From positions 1,116,001-1,180,000 of the forward strand of contig VNKQ01000004.1 of assembly GCA_016508695.1 (NCBI GenBank): DNA of 64,000 bases. Direction: 5' to 3'. The notes under the pieces were generated by a model. The model ran no database searches and was not told the DNA's origin. It worked only from the letters and a program-made list of their open reading frames with translations. This DNA is from Hyphodiscus hymeniophilus (Eukaryota; Ascomycota; Leotiomycetes; Helotiales; Hyphodiscaceae). A program made the position numbers and the translations under genes. Positions 21,793 to 34,400 of this stretch are shown in pieces (position 1 is the first letter of the stretch; every line of letters begins with the position of its first letter).

Positions 21793-23496
21793 CGCGTTAT
21801 TGGAAATTGATCGAGGTCGGTAATGATTGCTGAGATTGTGTGATCTGTGAACTCTAATAGGAAAGAGATGAAAATAGCACAAGAAGAATATTGGGAGAAG
21901 AATATTGGGAGAAGATAGCTTTTGTATTCTTCACCTACAGAGAAATAGAGTCATGGAAGAATCTCGTAATCATCGACGGCACTTGTCTCGGAGCCAGGAG
22001 ACCTCCAACTCACGCTTCAGCATAGCTCAGTCCTCCAGGCTGACCTAGAGGGGTCCACTGAGGAACCATGTAGGCCGGACTCAGGATGCGGCACTGATCA
22101 ATCTCTGTCATGACAACCTTGAGAGCGGGAGGGCCAAAACAAGTGGACGAGAAAGTCACCTAGATTCCCCGCATCGCGTTTGAAGAATCCGGCTCGAGTT
22201 TTCGGGAATCGCTCTCGAATGATGACTAAAAGAAATGGGTACGGTAGCTCGCTACGGCTCTTTCTAACGTCTGCCGTATTTTCAACCACACTCGAGGTTA
22301 CCACATGGATCTTCTAATACTTACCATCCGAGCCAGCCTCCGGCTTTCAAGCCCATGCCTCACCAGGTATCATGGGGAACTTGGTCACTATCTATAAAAC
22401 TCGATCAAGAGTTGACAGCAACCGCAGAGAACACAGTGCACTCTCTCTAGTCGAAGATATCAATCCAGGGAGCCACCCTGAAAGATCCGACGCATGTTGT
22501 GTGAGCTGGAACGTTGAGAATTAAATGCCATCTTGGGCGATCTCGTACTTCATGCACCACTTGCTGTGTGTCTGGCTACATCTGATTGTTTGAGCTTTGC
22601 TTGAAAGTGAAGGAGGAGGATGCAACATCATGTCCATACTTCGTGAGATGACCTTGAGCTGTGAATCGAAGTGTCGAGACTCATTATCCGGGAAGTCTAG
22701 TAGCTATGAGCACTATACCTGGTCGTTGAAAGCGATCTTTCGGTGTGTTTCCTATGGAGGAAATTTGCCGTTCCTTTGTAGCAAATTATCAAGCATTGCA
22801 TTATGTGGCCATACGTCGAGACAGTCATCGATGTGTTCCTGGTGGAGAGGCCCACAACGATCTCCCAATTCTGCCAATGCTTTCAGCTCATGCCGGAAAT
22901 TTTCGTATTCCACTTATCGTTGCAAGTGAATAGCTTCAGAAAAATATACTGCAATCCCCATTGCTTGTTTTTGAGTGCGTCAAGCTTAACCTCAAGCGTT
23001 GATGGTCCCAAGCGATTGGGATGGCTGCACAATGGGGAGTTTCAAACATTCAAACTCTCTCATTATCTTCCAGCGCGGTCCAGAAACTCACCATATATGT
23101 TCTTCTGTCCACGATTACTCAATTACCAGAGAAGCATTGATTAGATGAAAGATTGTTAGGCCCAAAAAGCCGAATCCTCTCGTGAGAATCGATATCTGAC
23201 GATACGTCACTTATATTCAAACAGCATATACACATCTTTGGCACTTCTTTATCTCCATGGACAGGAACAATTGCACAATCAAGATCAGGAATCTTTCAAA
23301 TCTTGTCTGTTTTTATTTGCCATCCATGCAAAATAAGCTATAATGGCGTACCCAGCTGCCTCGTGGGAAATACCGATAAGATGTTATTAGCGTCTGTTTC
23401 CCAGATAAACTGAAAGGAGACGCGTTTCCCCGTCAAGTCTAACCGTACAAAATACCTGCAGAAACAAAACATTGCACGACAGGTTACGTGACGAGG
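21793..23496. other. 1.7 kb intergenic region with a short tandem repeat
   Basis: Divergent region between the flavoprotein gene and the 725-residue orphan. Frames of 60-113 codons around 22098-23144 lack coding character. The only structure noticed is the 14-nt duplication at 21882-21909. Confidence 0.5.
21882..21909. repeat. Direct duplication of a 14-mer
   Basis: The unit AGAAGAATATTGGG occurs twice in direct tandem, followed by AGAAGA, just upstream of the flavoprotein start. It probably lies in that gene's leader or core promoter. Confidence 0.9.
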
Positions 23497-25773
23497 ATGA
23501 ACGCATATTCTCCTTTTGAGCAAAAACTTTTCGAAGGCTTCGACTTCGGTTTCCTCCCGCCCAAACTCACCGACATGAACAACACTCCCTTCAATGAAAG
23601 GCAACGTACTCCCACACAATTTGACTGCTTAATGGAAGGAGAGCCAAGATACGCTCAGCTTCCAGCTGCTTCTCCTTCGGTACATGTCAAGCCTCTGCAT
23701 CTACGCAAACCTTCGTCGCATGCTCAATTTACGCAGAATCAACCGACTGGCCCAACGTTGTCCAGCCACAACTCTCACCAAAGCAATCCTGAGAAACCGC
23801 TCTATCCACCACGCACATCTTCAAATCGCAACCATCCAGCCTATTGTGAGCCTAAAGCAGCCCGCCCTGACGCGCCGCGAAACCAAACCCCATCTCCCCT
23901 GATGAATTGTGACATGTCTCCGTCCGCCACCGATAGTCCAAGCGAACTATCTATCGCCGCCCACTCTACAGCAAGCAATACCGATCCTCCCACGATCTCG
24001 AGAAACAATTCGCGTCATCTCTATCCAATTGTGCTCGACAATAGTTCGCGTTATCACTCGTCTGAAATCATGGGTGACTTCGTCCCCATTGATTCTCCCA
24101 ATATGGCGGGATTGCAGCCAAACATGGATCCAAACGACGATAAACTGCAAGGGTAAGCCTTCAATAAGGTAATGCCGAGGATTAATGCTGAACTTTTATA
24201 GAACTTTCAGACCGTTTAGAGCCCCGAAGATCAATCCATACGAATTCGAGCCTTCAACCCCTTATTGTGATCCTACACGCCAGACAAACTTCACCGGCTT
24301 CATCAACAAAGGCCAACCTCCACATGCTTCTCTGTCTCCGTGCTCTGCGCATGTCAAGAACGCTCGGTCGGAAGAAAATGCAGCACGTATCACTCAAGCT
24401 TCTGCTCACCTCGCAGTCACTCCTACTAAATCTGACGGTCAAACCCTCTATAGAAGCGAATCTTCTCCCAACATCTCGCAGCTCCCATTCTCTTCTCAGC
24501 GCAACGAGACTCCGAGCTCTGATATCCTTCAGTACTACGCAGAGGCTAGGGATTCCGGCTCGTCAGCTCCCAGGGGCCGTGAAGATTACCAAGGATCTGG
24601 CTCTCGTGGAAGTAAAAAGACTGGGGTGAAATATGACACTCAGTCAATGGATCGGCGCCGTTTCGATTCTGAGCAACGTCCGTCTCGCTCTCCTACTCGT
24701 CGTTCGCCTCAGGCATCATTGGCTAAAGGTCATACCACCAATCGCAGCATGAGCCGGTCTCCAACAAAGCATCTGGAAGATGTCTCTGAGCGAGATGAAC
24801 ACATTAGAAGCCTCTCAAACCGGTCATCAGATACCTCTCCTCCCACCTCACCCAAAAAGAGATCGCGTTCTCCTATGAAAAAGATGTTCGGTGAGAACGG
24901 TTGGCTTGGAAAGTCGGCTGACGAAAAGCCCGACCTGAAGCTATCAAAGAAGCCATTCGTCACCCACATGGACTTCTCTCATCGACCCAAGAAGTTTGGC
25001 ATGATGGAAAAGTTAAAGAACAAGTTCGACGAAATCGTGAGTAGATAGTAGATGTAGCGTTTGACCTCCCACTAACACGAGAACAGGCTGAGAAAGCCGA
25101 TTTGAGCCCTATCGGACGCGCTCGATCTAATAGTGATAAACAAAAGCAAGCAGTACTGGCCATCTCCCTCGGTCCTCCAGAGCAGGCTCGAATCTACATG
25201 GAGATCGAGCTAATGCTTGTCCATACCGCCAATAGCTTCCTCATGAACCAATTCAGCCAAGGCCGTATGGATATTGATTCTATCAAGAAGACTGTTGAGA
25301 CCTGGAAGAGCAAAGGACGACCGGTAGTTATCGAGTTCATGTATGATCAGGCTACTCAGCGCGACCTCGTTGTTGCCAATCAGCAGAACTTCCGCTTCCA
25401 CGGTGGTAATGCTGGAAGTGATATTCGGATCAACTCGATGCTCTACAACTGGAAGCAGGTCGCTCAGATTATGCTAATTCGCACCTTCTGCAACGCTGAC
25501 ACGGTCATATTGAAGCTTCTCTTCGATATTGAGCAGATCCTTGAGCTCCTCGGGGCCGTCGAGCCAATGATGGTCAGACTCCAGCAGATTCGAGCAACTG
25601 CCACTGAACTGATGCGCATTTCCCGTCAGAGCAAAGACTCCAAAGCCAGTCAGCGTTCATTCATGGGTAGAGAGCCTCTTCGCAGCTCAGAATCTTCCGC
25701 CACCAGCACTCTCTATAGCACGAATGATCCATATGGGGGCATGAAGCTTGTTCCTGATCATTATAAAGGATGA
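23497..25773 (+). CDS. Conserved hypothetical protein, 725 aa
   Basis: Three exons: 23497..24152, 24202..25036 and 25087..25773 (introns 49 and 50 nt). The first 480 residues are low complexity, rich in Ser, Pro, Asn and Arg, with several SRSPTRRSP-like basic and Ser-rich patches that look like phosphorylation targets. The last 230 residues are different: a compact, well-ordered domain with mostly helical character (LGPPEQARIYMEIELMLVHT, RPVVIEFMYDQATQRDLV, QVAQIMLIRTFCNADTVIL, LLGAVEPMMVRLQQIRAT). I do not recognise the family. It has no signal peptide or membrane span. The frames join cleanly, the start MNAYSPFEQK is the first ATG of the open frame, and the gene is surely real. Confidence 0.88.
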
Positions 25774-26702
25774 GATCTCTGATGCTATCTCACCTCATCA
25801 AGTCAAATTGGTCACGATGCTGGTTCAAAATTAACGGTTGAATCGCACGAATATGGCCTCCCTGTTTATCGAGTTCTCACGATGCCCTTGATCCTATTGT
25901 ACGACTACAAACGCGCGCTTTTCTTCCTTATACCTCACGCAATTAATGTACAATTAGACGACATTTTTTTTGTTTTCTTTCACGGCTAACGCTACTTTTA
26001 AAAATCGGCCTGTCCAGATATTCGGAGTAGTGAGACATCTGAGACACTTTGATCCTACCATTGTCCATGGATGCCTACTTGTTTCCGAATTGGGTGCACA
26101 GGAGATTGAGGATTTGGATAAAAGTGTGGCATGCAAGCAGGAGCACATGTGTACTTTATTTCAGTTTTGTCCTCAGAGAATGAACAAATGTACAATAGAA
26201 TCCCACAAGAGAATTTCAAGTTCTGACCATTCCCATCACTTCATGATTTGCTGCTTTGGGCACGATACGGTAAGGGTCAGGGTGTCTTTCGTTCATTCAC
26301 ACGCCACAGGCAGTCGCTGTGGCTGACGGCGAGGCAGACGTCATAAGTTGTTGCAAAGAAGTAACCACCACTGACGCCTCAAGAATACAACCCACGTAGT
26401 TGCCTCATGGGATTCAAATCAGTCAAGAACCGAAAGGTTTCTTCGCTCCTTTCATCATTTCACATAGATTATCATGCATTTCTCTCCATTCGGTCTTTGC
26501 TGCTCTTGCAACTCCGAATGATACTCTCGCCCTCGCCAAATCATCATTACGCTTCCTTTCTGTCGCTTTGAAAGCACTCAACTCTGCTGAGCAGACCTAC
26601 GCAGTGTAGCACTCATCTATTCTTGAAGCTTTCCTTTACCCGGTCAGCGTGCGAGCTTTCCGCCGCCTTTGTGAAGCAAGCAGCTAACAGCAGCAGTGCA
26701 CA
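25774..26702. other. 0.9 kb intergenic region, no feature seen
   Basis: This lies between two plus-strand genes. It holds the 3' end of the orphan and the promoter of the DDHD gene. A T-rich tract is present at 25964-25980. Confidence 0.5.
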
Positions 26703-29700
26703 ATGTCTCAACCAACCCACACCTACGGCCCTACGTGCCATCTCACCAAACCTGTCACTTCTGCTTCGAAGGGCGATGATGACATTCCAGAGATGCATCC
26801 TCAGTTCTTCTACAGTGCGTTGTACCACATCGACGACCCTCTGTCCGCGGCGCCTACCTCCAGCGCTTCCGATTCAAAGTCCTTGAAATACCCACCCCGT
26901 CCCTTTTCGGCTTTCGATAATCATTGCCTTGAGGCAGCTTGGCTGAAACTTGGATCTGAGAAGGACAGAAAAAACCACAACAACGGCAAGTCGCACAAAG
27001 CCAGTCGGCCATCCCGGGGTGGCAAACTTGGCTCTGTCGTTGAAACTCTTACTTCGAAGGTAGAGCAGAAGAAGCGATCAGCCGAGCAAGGCGCGTCATT
27101 TGATTCCAAACGTCCAAATCCTTTGGCATCAAAGCAGTCGAGTTCCAGAGCAGCCAAGAAGCTTTCGCGTTTCTCTGCAGATGCGACCTCTGAGCACCTA
27201 CACTCGCAAGCCACCTGCTCTTGCGACGGAGGCCATGACACCTGTGAATGTAAACCAGGTCAATGTGACTGTGGCTCCTGCCCGAAGGCATCAGTCGCTG
27301 CGAAATCTTCGCCCGAAAGCGTTGTGCCATCCTCCACAGCGAAATCCGGAAAGTCGAAAGAGACTTCCAACACTTTTGTTACGAGCGACAGTAAACCGGG
27401 AGCTCCAACTGGGGCAACGTTACAGTCACTACCTGTCCCCCACACACACCCGAAGAATGATGCTAAGGGTGAAGCTTACAATTCTGTCTGTGATGACCCA
27501 CATGCTTGTTTGGAAGTCAAATGCTGTTCTGATTATGAAGGCAAGAAGTCGCAGCTCTCTAACGTTGAACCGACGTTCCACCAGGAAAAAGCTGCCAAAT
27601 CTGCAGATGCCGATTGTGATTTGGGCGAATGCCAAGGAGATGCGCCCAATGAGCTTGTCGACAAGGCATCTCGCTCGTCCAGGGAACCAAAGTCTGCTCA
27701 GTCACCCACAACAGAACCGAATTCCGAACTGAGTAGTAAGGAGCACACCGAGTTCGAGAAACACGGGCATTCGAAGGAGCATCAGTCCTTTACGGAACAT
27801 CTCCAAGCCAAACACCTTAATGTCAAGAAGCCGGCGCCAACGACAATCAGAAAGCAGAAAGTGTCTGAAACGGACGCCTCTTACGAATCGGCCGATCGCC
27901 CCGATCAAACGAACGATGCAGGAACGACAGGGCGTCCGTTTCTGAAACTGCCCTCGCGTCCCACAACCCCACGGCTAGCATCTTCCGATATGGCTCCTCC
28001 CAAGGACGAAACTCCAGCCTTTTCAGCATACCCTCCCGCCGAACTCTCAAAACGTGACCACAGTCGTGACGATCGCGACTCCACCGAGACCGAAGCCGTC
28101 CTAGACCACAAATGTAAGGCGCACAAGTCTAATAAACATCCTGTGGATGTCCCTGTGGGTGCTTCTAGATTGCACAAAGTCTGTCTACCGGCTTTGCAGA
28201 TGGAGCCTATTTACTGGTCCCCGGTCAATGATGTCGCTTCTGTTACTCGCGGAACATGGTTCTACAAGGAAACAATGCTTCCCGTGGAGCCTCCAGTGGC
28301 TAATCAGCTTGAAATGGGATACAGAGCCATGCGACCATGGTCACAGACGTGGAAAGATGAACTACGTAGTGCAATGGATGTTGGAGCTGCAGGCGAAGAA
28401 AAGGTTGCTCATCGTCTCTGGCCCAAGGACGCTGACAAGTCCATCACTTCAGAGGATATCCTCTCGACAGACCCTTACTGTGCAGCGAAATGTTTCCAAG
28501 GCGAGGCTGCTGCAGAAGGTTCGGTTGACCCCGATGGCTTAGACAGAGCATTGCCCAATGCGAAAACGATCGTTAAGAAATATCCCAATTGCCAAGTTAT
28601 TTACAAAGATTCTCGCGATGCCTTCATTTTGAAGCCAAGCCTTCAGCCTTCAGCTTATCACAAGCGACGCCCTATATACAAAATCAGCAAAGGCCTAACA
28701 GTTGGAATTCATGTTTGCCGTGGCTTCAATCAACAAGCCTGGGAAAAGATGCATCCTTCGAAGAAGAAAGATATTGTTAACAAAGTTGAAGGACATGTTG
28801 CTGTCTCCGGAGACTCAGGCTCAGGCAGAACTGATACCTGTCCAGGATGTCGCTTGCAGGGAAAGCCAAGGGAATGCACGGATCTATGCCTTGTCATACA
28901 CGGCATTGGTCAGAAACTTTCCGAGCGCATGGAGAGTTTTCATTTCACTCATGCCATCAATGCGTTTCGTCGGTCTGTCAATGCTGAGCTTGCCAATGAC
29001 GGTGTGCAAAAGGTTTGTCGAGACGATCTTGGTGGTGTCATGGTCCTACCCGTCAATTGGCGCTCAAACCTTTCTTTTGAGGACGACCCTTTAAAGGACG
29101 GCGAAAATCATCAGAACGGTTCCAACTTCTCGTTGAAAGACATCACGCAGCCTACTATCCCAGCTATTCGAAGCATGATTTCAGACGTGATGCTTGATGT
29201 CCCTTATTACATGTCCAACAATAAGGATAAGATGGTTCACGCAGTCATTTCCGAAGCTAACCGTGTGTATCGTCTCTGGTGTAAAAATAATCCTGATTTT
29301 TGCAAAAACGGCCGTGTGCATGTAATTGCCCACTCCCTCGGAAGTGTGATGGCGATGGAGATCTTGAGCAAACAGCCAACGCTCATCCCGAAAGTTGATC
29401 CCAATGCGAAGAAACTCAGCAGGCACCTGGAATTCAACACTACAAATCTTTTCTGCGCCGGTAGCCCTGCTGGGTTCTTTTTGCTTCTCGAGAAGAGAAG
29501 GCTCGTGCCCAGAAAGGGCCAAAACAAGCCTGGAGCTGATGTGGGCGATGACAAAGACAAGTCCATCGTCGGCGAGCAAGGCACCTTTGGCTGCCTTGCG
29601 GTTGACAATATCTACAATGTCATGCACACGAACGATCCTATTGCATATCGACTCAATGCATGCGCGGATGCAGCTTATGCGACAAGCTTGAAGGAAGCAC

Positions 29701-30107
29701 GAGTGCCTAGTGCCACGATTGGATTTTTTGAAAGCATCGGCAATGCTATGAAAGTTTTGACACCCGGCTCAACTGCGCCTCCTGACCTTGCTATAGGCCA
29801 AATCCCAAATCCCACTTTGACCGCTCGCATGCCATCACAGTTAGAGATGGAGGTTCACGATTTTACAGCCGAAGAGAAGGCGGAGAGCAAGTTCTACTTG
29901 CTGAATGACAATGGCCAAATGGACTACTGCCTAAGTTCTGGTGGCGGGCCGCTCGAGATCCAGTACATCAACATGTTGGGTGCTCACAGCAGCTACTGGG
30001 CCAGCCCTGACTTCATCAGAATGTTTTGTACTGAGATCGGCAGGAAGCCAGGTAAAGCTACATGTCTTCCAAACATGAAGGCTGTCAAGATTCGACACAA
30101 AACTTAA
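26703..30107 (+). CDS. DDHD-domain phospholipase (intracellular PLA1-like)
   Basis: A single exon of 1134 residues. The C-terminal half is a lipase of the DDHD group: LCLVIHGIGQKLSERMESF, VLPVNWRS, the nucleophile Ser878 in AHSLGS (an A-x-S-x-G form of the GxSxG elbow), Asp978 in NDPIAYRLN and His1095 in LGAHSSYW as the likely triad. Relatives such as yeast Ddl1 (YOR022c) hydrolyse cardiolipin and other phospholipids in mitochondria. The N-terminal half is mostly disordered and includes a cysteine-rich patch at residues 172-193 with seven Cys and one His in CxC spacing. A second cysteine group (TCPGCRLQGKPRECTDLC) precedes the lipase fold. There are no transmembrane segments and no clear presequence. 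The upstream MYRAMRPWSQTW-like region also resembles DDHD relatives. Confidence 0.9.
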   Translation: MSQPTHTYGPTCHLTKPVTSASKGDDDIPEMHPQFFYSALYHIDDPLSAAPTSSASDSKSLKYPPRPFSAFDNHCLEAAWLKLGSEKDRKNHNNGKSHKASRPSRGGKLGSVVETLTSKVEQKKRSAEQGASFDSKRPNPLASKQSSSRAAKKLSRFSADATSEHLHSQATCSCDGGHDTCECKPGQCDCGSCPKASVAAKSSPESVVPSSTAKSGKSKETSNTFVTSDSKPGAPTGATLQSLPVPHTHPKNDAKGEAYNSVCDDPHACLEVKCCSDYEGKKSQLSNVEPTFHQEKAAKSADADCDLGECQGDAPNELVDKASRSSREPKSAQSPTTEPNSELSSKEHTEFEKHGHSKEHQSFTEHLQAKHLNVKKPAPTTIRKQKVSETDASYESADRPDQTNDAGTTGRPFLKLPSRPTTPRLASSDMAPPKDETPAFSAYPPAELSKRDHSRDDRDSTETEAVLDHKCKAHKSNKHPVDVPVGASRLHKVCLPALQMEPIYWSPVNDVASVTRGTWFYKETMLPVEPPVANQLEMGYRAMRPWSQTWKDELRSAMDVGAAGEEKVAHRLWPKDADKSITSEDILSTDPYCAAKCFQGEAAAEGSVDPDGLDRALPNAKTIVKKYPNCQVIYKDSRDAFILKPSLQPSAYHKRRPIYKISKGLTVGIHVCRGFNQQAWEKMHPSKKKDIVNKVEGHVAVSGDSGSGRTDTCPGCRLQGKPRECTDLCLVIHGIGQKLSERMESFHFTHAINAFRRSVNAELANDGVQKVCRDDLGGVMVLPVNWRSNLSFEDDPLKDGENHQNGSNFSLKDITQPTIPAIRSMISDVMLDVPYYMSNNKDKMVHAVISEANRVYRLWCKNNPDFCKNGRVHVIAHSLGSVMAMEILSKQPTLIPKVDPNAKKLSRHLEFNTTNLFCAGSPAGFFLLLEKRRLVPRKGQNKPGADVGDDKDKSIVGEQGTFGCLAVDNIYNVMHTNDPIAYRLNACADAAYATSLKEARVPSATIGFFESIGNAMKVLTPGSTAPPDLAIGQIPNPTLTARMPSQLEMEVHDFTAEEKAESKFYLLNDNGQMDYCLSSGGGPLEIQYINMLGAHSSYWASPDFIRMFCTEIGRKPGKATCLPNMKAVKIRHKT

Positions 30108-30575
30108 AGGATGATGCTTCCTCGTGGCTGGCGGAGGATGGAGTGGCTTGTAGCATTGGCGGTATAGAAAATTGCTAGTGCTGTTATGGTGCGCAGTCCA
30201 CATTGCTTGAGAAGGTGGCGGAAAGGAGAGACTGGCAGATGTACTGTTCTGAAGTTGGCGCAAGGAAAGACCTATGATACCCCTATAGAAGTAGACTTAC
30301 GAAGAACATGATTATGGCAAAATTTCTATATCCGTTTTTTCTCATTGAACTTGATTCTGATTATTGACTATGAAAAGAAATGATTGGGGCTCAATTGAAG
30401 GGATTTGTTGATCGATTATTCCCCAGATCCGCCAATGCAACAGCTAACCTCGGCCCGGGCAACTCAGCGTTACTTTAATCCCACGTCCTCATTCAACCCG
30501 GTCCCCCACTTGATTACTGACAGAATCACGACATACTTACATCTGTAGATACTTGATTAAAAACCGATTGCTAGA
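30108..30575. other. Intergenic region, no feature seen
   Basis: Tandem plus-strand genes on both sides. Only a short minus frame (29931-30263) that overlaps the DDHD gene end is present. Confidence 0.5.
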
Positions 30576-31490
30576 ATGCCTCCTCCGAAACTCAAGCTTT
30601 ATGTGGACACCGTTAGCCCATTTGCCTACGTGGCTTACTATATTTTGCGTGTAAGTAGGACTGGAAAGTGGGGTACAACAAGCAGAGCAGCAAGGCAAAG
30701 CGATTATGTGGACCGAGTGCTGAATTATGGAAGAATAGCATGATCCTGTATTTTCGAAATGCGAAGTTACCTTCGTTCCTATATTGCTTGGTGGAGTGAT
30801 GAAGGCTTGCGGAAATACTGCTCCGATTAACATCAAAAGTAAGCCTCCTCCATTCTACACAACTATGTCGCAAGGCAGTGTCTTTGCCGAGGATGGACCG
30901 ACACTTACCATTTTCGTTGCAAAGTGGCTGACTGAGTAAAAGACAAGGACAAATGGATCGAGGTCGAACGTCTTCGCTGGGCAAAGGCCTTTAACATCCC
31001 AATGAAACCGGATGCGCCTGAGGGTTTCCCACCCAAGACCCTGACCATGATGCGTGCACTATGTGCTCTCACGGCCTTGCATCCTGGTGATGAGGCGCAG
31101 AAGCCCCTGACGGACTGCTTGGATGCTTTGTATGAGGCCTACTGGGTCCATCATAAGAAGACGGATGAGAAAGATGTGCTAGCGCAGCTCTTGAGCGATG
31201 TCTTGGGGAAGCAGGAGGCTGAGAAAGGCATGCACTTAATAATTGGGAATGATGGTGACCAAGCTGACAAGTATGCAGTGCTTGAGATGGCGGGTAAGGA
31301 AGGAAAGGCGATCCTGAGTAAGAATACTGACGTCGCGTTTGCGGATGGTGCGTTTGGGCTCCCTTGGTTCGTGGCTACAAATTCAAAGAGCGAGACGGAA
31401 AAGTTCTGGGGAGTGGACCACTTGGCGCAAGTCACTCAGCATCTTGGATTGGAGAAGCCGAAGATGGGTGGCTGGACCTCGTTGTTATAA
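30576..31490 (+). CDS. Kappa-class glutathione transferase / DsbA-like isomerase
   Basis: Three exons: 30576..30650, 30739..30838 and 30943..31490, giving 240 residues. The start MPPPKLKLYVDTVSPFAYVAYYILR has the kappa-class motif S-P-F/Y-x-Y, with the catalytic-type Ser at position 14. The second exon adds EVTFVPILLGGVMKACGNT with PINIK. The C-terminal part has GVDHLAQVTQHLGL and the cis-Pro-like GAFGLPWFV. Members (2-hydroxychromene-2-carboxylate isomerase, GST kappa, DsbA fold) use glutathione for isomerisation or peroxide reduction in mitochondria or peroxisomes. Targeting is not obvious here. The small first exon was found by its open frame and exact splice joins. Confidence 0.88.
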
Positions 31491-34400
31491 GAGGATTTCG
31501 TGGACACAGTTGCGTGATATCAAGCAAAACAGACGAAATGAGTAATGTATCGAATGCTTCGTGATAATTTCCACCATGCAGGACTACGAATGGTGACTAG
31601 GATGAAGAATACCAATTTCTTCTTCCGGCATACCCGGAGCAGATACATTGATTTCCGTATGAATATCTGGCTTATCTGCGGCGACAGGATTGACTGCCGA
31701 CACCGACATCGCATCCTATTCCGCATGGCGCCTGGTAGATCTGCAAGTAGGGATATTCTTAGCGGTCTTCAACGATGCCCAATTCCTCGAGACGACTGTA
31801 AACACGGTGCAACATCGCTAGAGTCTTGCGGCGTCTTGAAGAGGAAGAACTAAGAACAAGATCCCCATTCCTGACAACTCCGCCAAAGAGCGACAATGAT
31901 CTGATTAAATGCCACCTTCAGTACAATGAGGACGTCCAAGTACGTCTTTCCATCATCAACCAGCGTTGCCAGATGGAATCGTTCGTAGGCGTCAAAAATA
32001 AAGACAATTGTCATTGAATTCAAAGTAATTCTGCGGAAGCTAGATCGCTTAGTTCATCTAGTGACTGGCGTGTCGTGCATTTTGTACGAGAATGTTCTGT
32101 AGGCAGTAGAGGCGTATAATAGGGCGAGTCGTTTGAATGCAATTCCAATGGTGTCGTAACCTCTCCTCACTCTAAAGTCAGATTGTCGGCATCTCCTATC
32201 AAATTGGCTGTGATCTAATTCTCTTTGTTGGGTGTTGGTATCGAGACTCGTCAGCTGCACATCCGGGGTACTTATTTTCGTCGTACAACTTACAAGCATT
32301 TGGAGGTCCAGAATCCTAGAAAGATGTCGAACTATACATTGGATTCCTCAAAAACTGCTGGGAACCGGCCCTTCTACCGTTACACACACTGAAAGTATTT
32401 TGTTGGATGTAGAACCGGGTGGCGTCAGGCAGTCGATTAAACAGCCTGGCACAGTCTCACAGCAACTCGAATCAAGAAACAAATGGCGGCATCAATGAAA
32501 TCTTTAATACCAAAAAGCAAAATTGTAGGAGAAGAGTACTTGTCTGGGCGCTGGAGTCTTGATTGACATTGCTGACAGAAAGACTGTCACATGATGGCGG
32601 CCGTTACCATGGCTGCGGAAGCGAGCGCTGAAGTGCACAGATAGTAAAGGTTGTATCGGATGTTCTTGTGTATCGAGTAACGACCTGGACCATCAGTTAA
32701 TTGGTATTGACTAACCTCAGTTTGACAAATGCTCGTAGATCAATTAAGATAAGTTCAAGGTCGATTCCTTGCCAGTAGACATGCACTTGTCCGTCCAGTC
32801 GCATGCGAGTTCTACCTGCGGGCAAATTACTTCAATCCCGCCAATTTGGGCAATTCCATATGCCTATGATACGGCTTCCTTTATTTGGCATATGGAAAAG
32901 AATTGTTCCAACGGTAGCAAAGCCCCGGTGCTGCAGTTGAGTGGATGCATGGAGGCGATATATAGTTATGTACGGATTGACGATGGCGGCTTGGAAGCTC
33001 ATGGGACGCCAATTATCTATGCTTTCCAGAATGCCACTGAACCTGATTGAATACTGTTAGGGTTAAAAAAATGTATCTGACCATATGGAAGATGTTCACC
33101 CGGCAGCAACGGGACTAACTGTCGGGTGCTTTCCACCAATAACGCAGGTTGTGTGTACTAAGCTGTCTAACATCATGTCTTGATTTGCAAAATCGTTTTT
33201 AATTCGGCATTTGGAGGGCTTTGAACAGCGGCATCGGGCAGCACGACCGGAAGGAAGCTCAGAACCGGTTTGCACGAACATTGAGACCAAGGAACCTGCC
33301 ATTACAAGGTCCCAGATGGTCCGACGTTGATCCCCAGCTTTAGGCTATAGCTGTGAGCTACTGCAAGGCTTGGAAACGTCGTTGTGCATGGAGGTAGTGC
33401 TTGCGTTAATAGTCAGATGAGCAGAGATTCTCCACTGTAGCATGTCGCTCAGATTAGGTGGCGGACCGATAGCTGCTAGTGTGGTATTGGTGGAAGATGC
33501 ATATCAAGCCAACTGCATTGATTCAGAAGACCCCAACTTGATGACGAGCGCAGTCCTACTGCAAGGTAGAGAGAGGCATTTGAGATGTGAGCAGGTGAGG
33601 GTGGCATGGCTTCCGAGCACCAAAAATCCTTCCCACCTGGGACACTTACTTCCTCGAGAGCCTTGTTCTCGATCTGGAGGGCCAAGTTGCTGAGAGAAAT
33701 AGAGCGAGCCACTCATTACTTCGGCCGGCCTAGGGTCAGGAAGTATTGCATGCGACTCGCTCTCCTCCACGGAATGTCATCCATGACAGGAGAACGTTCT
33801 GCAAGCCAACCTAAGTGCAGACACCCTTGAAAGATTGTGGCACATATATTTGACAGACGTTGACTGGACACGGCATTTGGAGTGGTTGCGTGCAGAGATG
33901 CCTCGGGCTCCTAAGTCCATTGCTGACTATGATGCGCCGGTAACGATGTAATTTTAGGTTATCATTCTTTCTGTGCTTCGCAATGAGAATCTTGAGTGCT
34001 GAGTGGCTACTCAATTATTGGCGGTGTATACAAAGAGTTAGGCAGCGTATGCGAATGTGTCTCTAGACGCCTGTGGATTGGAAGGGTGGACTACACGAGA
34101 GAGCCGCGAAATTGTAATAATGCAGAGAAAGTCGCAATGGCAAAAGTCCACTCAGAGATAACCTGCAGCCGCCGAGCTTTCGACCAACCAGGATGTTCTC
34201 TCTGTGAAAGCCCAATTGCAAGGCTCTAAAAATGGATATGAACAACGTTACGTTGCTGTGCCCGCCGGGACGGGCCCGACGTGTGTCAATCCATAGCGGT
34301 GCTTTAAATGATGAGATCTCTCTGGGGAACTTGCCTAGCAATGAGAGTGATCCTGCAAGAGACTGGAGCAGATAGAACAGCAGGAGAGCCTGAACGAGGA

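Noticed and set aside
27100..27732. A 210-codon plus frame inside the DDHD gene
   Set aside because: It is an alternative frame of a well-supported 1134-residue gene.
19741..31490. Possible secondary-metabolite or aromatic-degradation cluster around the phenol monooxygenase
   Set aside because: No backbone synthase, cluster regulator or ring-cleavage gene lies nearby; the neighbours are an orphan, a phospholipase and a GST-like gene.
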